In this document: positions 26,606 through 32,427 of the stretch, in pieces
Layout of the letters: each line of letters begins with the position of its first letter
Position numbering within the stretch: position 1 is the stretch's first letter
Translations under genes and position numbers: made by a program
Source of the DNA: Candidatus Aciduliprofundum sp.
Lineage (GTDB): Archaea; Thermoplasmatota; Thermoplasmata; Thermoplasmatales; Aciduliprofundaceae
Direction of reading: 5' to 3'
Assembly: GCA_015520565.1 (NCBI GenBank)
Contig: WAPW01000091.1
Span: 1-32,427 of the forward strand
DNA length: 32,427 bases
Notes under the pieces: generated by a model
Seen by the model: only the letters and a program-made list of their open reading frames with translations
Databases searched by the model: none
What the model was told of the DNA's origin: nothing

Positions 26606-29092
26606 TTACCTCTCATCAATTTTCCTCTTTAACTCGTTTAATTTGTTAAGTGCATCTATTGGGGTAAGATTCATTATGTCAATTCTTTTTATCTCATCCA
26701 AAATATCTGTGCAATTCTCCTCCCCAAACAGCATAGTTTGAATTATTTTCTTTCCTCTTCTAACCTCTATTACCTTTTCCTCCTCTATCAGATTCAATAT
26801 TTCCTTTGCCCTTTTAACAACTTTTTCTGGTACTCCTGCAAGCTTTGCAACTTCAATTCCATAGCTCTTACTCATCCCACCGGGCATAACTTTCCTAACA
26901 AAAATCAAGCCATCCTGAGTTTCTTTGACAGCAATATGGTAATTTCTAACATTATCTAGAACATTTTCTAACTCAATAAGATGGTGGTAATGGGTTGCAA
27001 ATATCGTCCTAGCTCTAATTGAATTGTGAATATGCTCAGTTATGCTCCAAGCTATGGCTAAACCATCGTAGGTGCTTGTGCCGCGACCAATTTCATCAAG
27101 GAGAATTAGGGATCTTTGTGTGGCAGTATTTAGAATATTTGCTAGTTCAACCATTTCCATCATAAATGTTGATCTTCCTCGCGTGATATCATCACTTGCT
27201 CCAACACGGGTATAGATGCGGTCAACGAGCCCTATTTTTGCATAATCTGCAGGCACGAATGAGCCCATTTGAGCCAGTATAACTATCAATGCTACTTGTC
27301 TCATGTATGTACTCTTACCTGCCATATTTGGACCTGTAAGGATTATAAACCTTGCATCCGAGTTTATATGCGTATCGTTAGGAACAAAATCCGTATATAA
27401 TTCTACCACTGGATGCCTTCCATTCCTGATTTCTATGTCCATACTTTCATCCACTTCTGGCCTTGTGTAATTCATCTCAAGTGCAATTCTTGCCAAGGAG
27501 GATATAACATCAATTAAAGCTACACTCTTGGCAACTCTCTCAATAACATCTATTTTCTCTCCCAATTTCCTTAAAATATCCTTGTAAATTTTATTTTCAA
27601 GCTCGTAAATTCTATCCTTTGCACTCAAAATTTTGTACTCTAATTCTTTAAGCTCCTCTGTGATGAATCTCTCTGAATTTTTCAAAGTTTGCTTTCTTTT
27701 ATAATTATCGGGCACCTTGGAAAGATTTGATTTGCTAACTTCTATGTAATATCCCATAACATCATTGTATCCAATTTTCAAGTTCTTTATTCCTGTAATT
27801 CTTCTTTCTCTCTCTTCCATCTTTCCAATCAATAGTTTTGCATCCGCAGCAATACGCTTTATCTCATCCAATTCCTTATCATATCCTTCTTTTATCACTC
27901 CTTCACCCACGGGATAATCTCCATTTATTGCACTTTCAATCAATTCAATTATGTCATCAATTTCATCAATATTCATCGCGGCATCTCTCAAAATTTTTGA
28001 TTCAAAATCAATTTTTAATTTACCAGCATGCTTCAAGCTTTCCTTTAAGGAGATTAAATCTCTAGGTGTAGCTTTACCCAAGGAAATTCTTGTTTTTATC
28101 CTTTCAATGTCCTTTATGCGTGAGAGAATTGCACGGATAGAATCTTGAAGGAGCTGCTTATTGACAAGTTCTTCAACAGCATCCAATCTATTATTTATCT
28201 CTCCTATATCTTTCAAAGGTCTCTGCATCCATCTCTTTAATAATCTAGCACCCATGGGGGTCTCACATTTATTTATTGTGTAATAAAGAGTGTATTTGTT
28301 TTCCCCAATAACATTGTGAAAAATTTCTAAATTCTTTAGAGTTGTGGAATCTAAAATAAGATACTTGTCTTTAAAATATCCTTGCAACGAGGTTATGTTC
28401 TTCAATTCACTCATAGTATTCTCCTTAGCATATTTTAAAGCAGATGCAGCTGCTCTTAATCCATATTCCCCTATCCCAAACCCACCCAGTTCGGCAACTT
28501 TAAAATGCTCTTTCAAAATTCTCTCATAATCCACATAGTATTCTTCATCCATAATCTTAATTGGAAAGTCTAAATTTAATTTAGAATTGGACAAAATTTC
28601 TGAAGGCTGGAGACGAAGAATTTCAGCGTTTAGTCCATAAAAATCCAATTCACCTGCAAAGAATTCTCCAGTGGATATGTCCAAGGCGGCAAATCCATAA
28701 GTTTCATCGTGCTTATAAATTGAGAAAAGAAAATTGTTATCCTCTGTCAATAATGTATCCTCAATCAATGTGCCGGGAGTAACTATACGCACTACATCCC
28801 TCTTCACCAATCCCTTTGCTTTTGCTGGGTCTTCAAGCTGCTCACATATTGCAACCTTGTAACCTTTTTTAACTAAGCGGGATAAATATGCATCCAGAGC
28901 ATGATAGGGTATGCCTGCCATAGGTACAGGCTCATCTTTGCTTCTCCTCGTTAGCACTATATTCAATTCCTTTGAAACGAGCTTTGCATCATCTTCAAAT
29001 GTCTCATAGAAATCTCCTACACGGAAAAATAATATTGTATCCTTATACTTCGCCTTTATCCTGTGATACTGTCTCATAAGGGGAGTAGCCAT
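26606..29092 (-). CDS. mutS: DNA mismatch repair protein MutS (bacterial MutS1 type)
   Basis: MutS recognises mismatches and starts repair. The 828-residue product has the complete bacterial-type order. The mismatch-binding domain has F28-Y29-E30 in G-D-F-Y-E-T-F, and the connector, lever and clamp domains follow. The ATPase has T-G-P-N-M-A-G-K-S (Walker lysine K593) and the Walker B segment [14 protein letters not shown] helix-turn-helix dimer region and a C-terminal tail end the protein. True MutS1 is rare in archaea and usually ascribed to transfer from bacteria. No mutL is in the window. A TATA-like box at 29111-29124 suggests a leaderless start at ATG 29092. Confidence 0.96.
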   Translation of the reverse strand: MATPLMRQYHRIKAKYKDTILFFRVGDFYETFEDDAKLVSKELNIVLTRRSKDEPVPMAGIPYHALDAYLSRLVKKGYKVAICEQLEDPAKAKGLVKRDVVRIVTPGTLIEDTLLTEDNNFLFSIYKHDETYGFAALDISTGEFFAGELDFYGLNAEILRLQPSEILSNSKLNLDFPIKIMDEEYYVDYERILKEHFKVAELGGFGIGEYGLRAAASALKYAKENTMSELKNITSLQGYFKDKYLILDSTTLKNLEIFHNVIGENKYTLYYTINKCETPMGARLLKRWMQRPLKDIGEINNRLDAVEELVNKQLLQDSIRAILSRIKDIERIKTRISLGKATPRDLISLKESLKHAGKLKIDFESKILRDAAMNIDEIDDIIELIESAINGDYPVGEGVIKEGYDKELDEIKRIAADAKLLIGKMEERERRITGIKNLKIGYNDVMGYYIEVSKSNLSKVPDNYKRKQTLKNSERFITEELKELEYKILSAKDRIYELENKIYKDILRKLGEKIDVIERVAKSVALIDVISSLARIALEMNYTRPEVDESMDIEIRNGRHPVVELYTDFVPNDTHINSDARFIILTGPNMAGKSTYMRQVALIVILAQMGSFVPADYAKIGLVDRIYTRVGASDDITRGRSTFMMEMVELANILNTATQRSLILLDEIGRGTSTYDGLAIAWSITEHIHNSIRARTIFATHYHHLIELENVLDNVRNYHIAVKETQDGLIFVRKVMPGGMSKSYGIEVAKLAGVPEKVVKRAKEILNLIEEEKVIEVRRGKKIIQTMLFGEENCTDILDEIKRIDIMNLTPIDALNKLNELKRKIDER

Positions 29093-29110
29093 TTATCGTT
29101 GCTATTGAAT

Positions 29111-29124
29111 TTTGATATTAAACT
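29111..29124 (-). promoter_or_regulatory. TATA-like promoter of mutS
   Basis: The minus strand carries AGTTTAATATCAA, centred about 26 bases before the ATG at 29092. The stretch between it and the repeat at 29194 shows nothing else clear. Confidence 0.45.
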
Positions 29125-29193
29125 CTTTTGGAAAGATACTCTCATACCCTAAACTATCTTGCAGAAGGTCATCTTACAATAAATCGTTGCTCA

Positions 29194-29311
29194 TTTCTCT
29201 CTCCACACTCTTCCCTTTTAAGTAAAATTTGGGGGTAAACGAGCATCGGAAGATGTGAGCACGCCCTGCTTTGCAGGGCTGTGGCACCTTTCTTCTTAAG
29301 AAAGGGGCTTA
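29194..29311 (-). ncRNA. Structured tRNA-linked repeat, copy B
   Basis: This is the partner of 7981-8097. On the minus strand it begins two bases after the tRNA-Glu discriminator. It opens with a perfect hairpin (CCTTTCTT-AAG-AAGAAAGG) and a second one (GCCCTGC-AAA-GCAGGGC). It ends with the 50-base block at 29194-29243 that is identical to 8048-8097. Sequence similarity stops sharply at 29194. It has no open reading frame of note. The function is unknown. Confidence 0.6.
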
Positions 29312-29444
<133 letters not shown>

Positions 29445-29479
29445 ATATCAAATGCCCGTTGCAAAGGCGTATAAGCGTA

Positions 29480-29519
29480 GGGAATATAAAATTTTTTATT
29501 CTTGGTGAGTTTATACCTT
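29480..29519 (+). promoter_or_regulatory. Promoter region of the regulator/PP-loop operon
   Basis: Two TATA-like elements are present: AATATAAAAT near 29483-29492 and TTTATACC near 29511-29518. The first would give a leader of about 30 bases including the ribosome binding site GGAGGTGAAT at 29531-29540. Confidence 0.4.
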
Positions 29520-29543
29520 TTACAATGTTTGGAGGTGAATTGT

Positions 29544-29849
29544 ATGCTTACAAAGAGAATTTACGATGAGCTTGAATTGTTATCAAGGCATATAAGGGTA
29601 TTAGAGGTGGTTATGAAAAAGCAACCTGTTGGAATAATAAGGATGTCTCAGATTCTTGGGATTGAAGAGCATGAGGTAAGACGCTCTTTGGCAGCTCTTG
29701 AGAATAATGGGTTCATAAAACCCACACCCAATGGGGCTATAATAGATGGAAATATTAAAGATGACTTGCTTGAACTCGCAGAGCAGTTGGGGGAGATAGA
29801 GGATATAGTAAAAATACTAAGAAAGAAAGTTTTAACACTAGTGGTTTAA
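29544..29849 (+). CDS. Small winged-helix transcriptional regulator
   Basis: The 101-residue protein begins M-L-T-K-R-I-Y-D-E-L. It carries a winged helix-turn-helix (M-S-Q-I-L-G-I-E-E-H-E-V-R-R-S-L-A-A-L-E, about residues 35-60) followed by a helical tail. I chose ATG 29544 because it has a strong ribosome binding site (GGAGGTGAAT). The frame stays open back to a GTG at 29502, but that part overlaps the promoter region. The stop is directly followed by the start of the PP-loop protein, so it probably regulates or acts with that enzyme. Confidence 0.75.
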   Translation: MLTKRIYDELELLSRHIRVLEVVMKKQPVGIIRMSQILGIEEHEVRRSLAALENNGFIKPTPNGAIIDGNIKDDLLELAEQLGEIEDIVKILRKKVLTLVV

Positions 29850-31592
29850 ATGGGAAAACCTGTGTATCTTGGAAAAATAAATTTTTACTGGTGTGATGAA
29901 TGTAATGTTCCGCTTCTCACAAAGCATTGTAGTATATGTGGGAATGAAGGAAGAAAAGTTCCCATTACTCCTCCTGGTGAGGTTAGAATAGGATTTGAAG
30001 GTGATTTGAATATTTTAAATGAAGCATTAGAAAGGGCATTTGGATGCAAACTTGAAAATTTTTTTGTGCTTTTCAACAGGGTTCCCCATTATGATAGGAT
30101 GGATGAGGTTATAATTGATGGAAAGGTAATAGGTAATTTGAGATACGATATTGAGAGAAAAGAATTTAGAATTGCTCTTAGGATGGAGGGTGCATACTTA
30201 TTGAATAAGTGCATATCCAAAGGATGGGTTGAAATTGATGATGGGGCTATACAACCAATTTTGAGCGGCAAGAATTTGATGGCTCCAGGGGTAAAGGATT
30301 GCGCAGAGGGCATAAAGAGTGGAGATGAGGTAATAATAAGGGATTCCTCGGGCAGAGCTTTGGCGGTTGGCATAGCGAGAATGAATTCGGAGGAGATGTG
30401 TAGAGCTACGCATGGAATGGCTGTTAAAATTAGACATAGCGGCTATGGAAAATGGGAAAAAAGAGAGCAAGCAGATTTGGAGAAGGTTATAGAAGCCAAT
30501 AAGCATCATTTAGAAAATATAGAAAAGAAAGCTGTAAGATTCATAAAAGAAATAAAGAATAAATACAATTTACCCTTAGCAGTTTCATTTAGTGGTGGAA
30601 AAGATTCTTTAGCTGTTCTTCTTCTTGCTTTGGAGAGCGGTTTGGATTTTCATACTTTTTTCTTGAATACTGGCATAGAGCTTCCAGAAACTGTTGAATA
30701 TGTGAATGAATTTGAGAAGAAATATGGAATAAAAATAGACAGAATAAATGCAGGTAAAGCATTTTGGAAATCCTTGGAGCATTTTGGACCTCCTGGGAGG
30801 GATTACAGATGGTGCTGCAAAGTTTCCAAGCTTGGTCCTACAACAAGGTATATACTTGAAAATTATCCATCAGGGCTTCTAACTCTCATAGGACAGAGAA
30901 GGTATGAAAGCATGGAGAGAATGAGAAAGGGGAATATTTGGAGAAATGAGTGGGTTCCGAATCAATTGTCTGTAAGCCCCATTCAAAACTGGAGCTCTTT
31001 GGAAGTTTGGCTCTATATACTCTGGAAAAAGGCACTAATAAATGTTTGGTATAAAAGGGGCTTAACTAGAATCGGCTGCTACTTATGTCCATCTTCAGAC
31101 CTTGCAGATTTTGAAATTTTAAGAAAATATTTTGAAGGCATAGAAAAGTGGTTCTCTTATCTAAAAGAGTATGCCAAGAAGAGAAAAATTCCTGAAGAAT
31201 GGGCACAATCTTCTTGGCGCTGGAAGAATCCACCAAAATGGGCTGGTGGCATAAGGGTAGAAAGGGATAAGCTAAAGGTGCAATTTGTGGGCAAGGAATG
31301 GAAAGAGGTAAGGTTTGACAGGGAAGTTGATGAGGAAAGGATGCTCAATATTCTTTTTGCCTTACCTCAGGGCTCATTTAGATACGATAAAAAATTGGAA
31401 ATATCGGAAAATTTCGTTAAAGAGGCAAAATCCTTGATAATACGCTCTCAAGAGTGCATTGGATGTGGTATATGCCTTGGAAGATGCCCTGTGGGAGCGT
31501 TATATCTGGAAAATGGAAAGATAGCAATAAAAGAGGAAAGGTGCATACACTGCTTAGATTGCCTTGGAAAATGTCCCGCAGAGGAGTTTTAG
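29850..31592 (+). CDS. PAPS-reductase-family PP-loop protein with zinc ribbon, PUA and double ferredoxin domains
   Basis: The 580 residues hold four modules. A zinc ribbon has C15-x2-C18 and C27-x2-C30. A PUA-like RNA-binding domain spans about 125-205 (M-A-P-G-V-K-D, then G-D-E-V-I-I-R). The PAPS-reductase-type PP-loop domain has S-G-G-K-D-S at 248-253. The C-terminal ferredoxin has eight cysteines (536, 539, 542, 546 and 565, 568, 571, 575) for two 4Fe-4S clusters. PP-loop enzymes adenylate substrates. The PUA domain points to an RNA substrate, perhaps tRNA thiolation, rather than free PAPS. That role is inference; similar archaeal proteins are usually just named PAPS reductase. Confidence 0.85.
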   Translation: MGKPVYLGKINFYWCDECNVPLLTKHCSICGNEGRKVPITPPGEVRIGFEGDLNILNEALERAFGCKLENFFVLFNRVPHYDRMDEVIIDGKVIGNLRYDIERKEFRIALRMEGAYLLNKCISKGWVEIDDGAIQPILSGKNLMAPGVKDCAEGIKSGDEVIIRDSSGRALAVGIARMNSEEMCRATHGMAVKIRHSGYGKWEKREQADLEKVIEANKHHLENIEKKAVRFIKEIKNKYNLPLAVSFSGGKDSLAVLLLALESGLDFHTFFLNTGIELPETVEYVNEFEKKYGIKIDRINAGKAFWKSLEHFGPPGRDYRWCCKVSKLGPTTRYILENYPSGLLTLIGQRRYESMERMRKGNIWRNEWVPNQLSVSPIQNWSSLEVWLYILWKKALINVWYKRGLTRIGCYLCPSSDLADFEILRKYFEGIEKWFSYLKEYAKKRKIPEEWAQSSWRWKNPPKWAGGIRVERDKLKVQFVGKEWKEVRFDREVDEERMLNILFALPQGSFRYDKKLEISENFVKEAKSLIIRSQECIGCGICLGRCPVGALYLENGKIAIKEERCIHCLDCLGKCPAEEF

Positions 31593-31948
31593 ATATTTAG
31601 ATAGCTCTTTATTTTCTCTCTAAAATATCTCGGGCTTACATTCTTAACTATGTAATCTTTAGCTCCTGCGTCCAAAGCATCTTTTATAACCTCTTGCTTA
31701 TCAAGCCCACTTATAACTATTATATTCGCTTTTTCGTCCAAATTTTTTAGGTCTTTAATCACATCTATTCCGCTTGAATCTGAGAGTATGATATCCACCA
31801 AAATTAAATCTGGCTCCTCCTTTTCAAATTTTTCAATGGCCTCCATTTTATTCTTTGCCCAAATTATTTTAATATTCTCTTTTTTTAGCACATCTTTCAA
31901 GAATTTATAGAATAGCTCCGAATCATCTGCCAAGAGGAGCTTTTTCAT
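31589..31948 (-). CDS. CheY-like response regulator receiver domain protein
   Basis: A stand-alone 119-residue receiver domain with no output domain. The acidic pocket is D8-D9, the phosphoacceptor lies in L-I-L-V-D-I-I, the conserved Ser is in I-V-I-S-G and the Lys in K-D-Y-I-V-K. It is phosphorylated by a histidine kinase that is not in view. It overlaps the upstream partial gene by four bases and the convergent PP-loop gene by four bases. The partner next door suggests a signalling pair. Confidence 0.88.
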   Translation of the reverse strand: MKKLLLADDSELFYKFLKDVLKKENIKIIWAKNKMEAIEKFEKEEPDLILVDIILSDSSGIDVIKDLKNLDEKANIIVISGLDKQEVIKDALDAGAKDYIVKNVSPRYFREKIKSYLNI

Positions 31949-32427
31949 AGAACCTCACCCTTTATTATCTCTGGATAACCTTTATCAGAGGATAAACTTA
32001 GGTGGTATGCTCTTGTCCATGGCTTTATACCATACATAATTATATCCCCATTTACATTCTTAAATTTAAGATATATATCTGCAAGGCCTGCAGTGAATAT
32101 CTTTATTGCCTTATTTGACATCTTGCCAGAAATGATTAGCAGCCCGCCATACTTTCTCACAAAATTCCTCATATAGTCAATTAGCTGCATTATCTGGTGC
32201 TCTTCCAAGAAATTAAATAGGCGGTCATAGCCAATTATAAAGAGAGGATTCATGTCTTCATCGCTTATGCATTTCTCCATACTCTCAATTATGCTCTTTA
32301 CATCGTAAAAATTAGTTTTTACAACAAAATCCTCCAGCTCTTTTTCAGGATAAATTATTCTCATATTTGATATATATTTTTGAAGGCCAAAGAGGTAAAT
32401 TTGGTACTTTATCTCGTTCATATCCAT
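31945..32427 (-). CDS. Partial KaiC/RecA-like protein at the window edge
   Basis: The frame is open to the right edge, so the start may lie outside, although an ATG occurs exactly at 32427. The visible 160 residues have a Walker B-like strand (P-L-F-I-I-G-Y-D-R-L) and a following L-L-I-I-S-G strand. The ending A-D-I-Y-L-K-F-K, then E-I-I-K-G-E-V resembles the C-terminal part of KaiC/RAD55-type or DUF835-like archaeal signalling ATPases. No Walker A is visible. The stop overlaps the CheY-like gene start by four bases. The family is uncertain. Confidence 0.55.
   Translation of the reverse strand: MDMNEIKYQIYLFGLQKYISNMRIIYPEKELEDFVVKTNFYDVKSIIESMEKCISDEDMNPLFIIGYDRLFNFLEEHQIMQLIDYMRNFVRKYGGLLIISGKMSNKAIKIFTAGLADIYLKFKNVNGDIIMYGIKPWTRAYHLSLSSDKGYPEIIKGEVL

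Overview
The window is a gene-dense, AT-rich stretch of a euryarchaeal chromosome. Archaeal markers are the RNA polymerase subunit L, the proteasome-activating nucleotidase, HerA, an RPA-type single-strand binding protein, an Sm-like protein, eL37, an archaeal-type 16S rRNA and a tRNA with a bulge-helix-bulge intron. The 16S gene stands alone, with no 23S gene or spacer tRNA after it. That is typical of Thermoplasmata and relatives. Together with a bacterial-type MutS, Hsp20 and many apparently leaderless genes (TATA box about 25 bases before the start codon), it suggests a thermophilic relative of Aciduliprofundum (DHVE2 group). That assignment is inference from gene content, not from a search.

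Layout. 1-5947: chromosome maintenance and information processing (end of smc, scpA, rpoL, the PAN ATPase, herA, a DUF357 protein, and an unrecognised two-gene operon on the minus strand). 5985-7784 (minus): lsm, eL37 and purF in one operon; the purF reading frame begins inside eL37 in an odd way. 7871-8144: tRNA-Gly followed by a structured non-coding repeat. 8145-9401: a DUF401 membrane protein. 9602-10598: an hsp20 operon with a Phr-like regulator and a palindromic operator. 10600-11112: an RDD membrane protein. 11158-13900: an unknown protein, RPA and the RPA-associated protein. 13903-15060: an MgtE-type cation transporter whose start codon lies in a hairpin loop.

15109-24769 is a cell-envelope locus. 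It holds an ABC ATPase, two FtsX-type permeases (one of 1408 residues with a very large, repetitive external region), a GT-C-like membrane enzyme and several small membrane or anchored proteins. 24853-26332 (minus) is the 16S rRNA with intact processing stems and a structured leader. 26606-29092 is mutS. 29194-29444 is an intron-bearing tRNA-Glu followed by a second copy of the structured repeat. The right end has a small winged-helix regulator with a PP-loop/PUA/ferredoxin fusion protein, then a CheY-like protein and a partial KaiC-like protein.

The most unusual signal is a ~117-base element found immediately downstream of both tRNA genes, in the same orientation as the tRNA each time and about 21 kb apart. 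The last 50 bases are identical in the two copies. The first 23 bases of the element, which fold into a hairpin, recur with single changes inside the tRNA-Glu intron. This looks like a tRNA-linked non-coding RNA or processing element. No CRISPR array, transposase gene or intact mobile element was seen.
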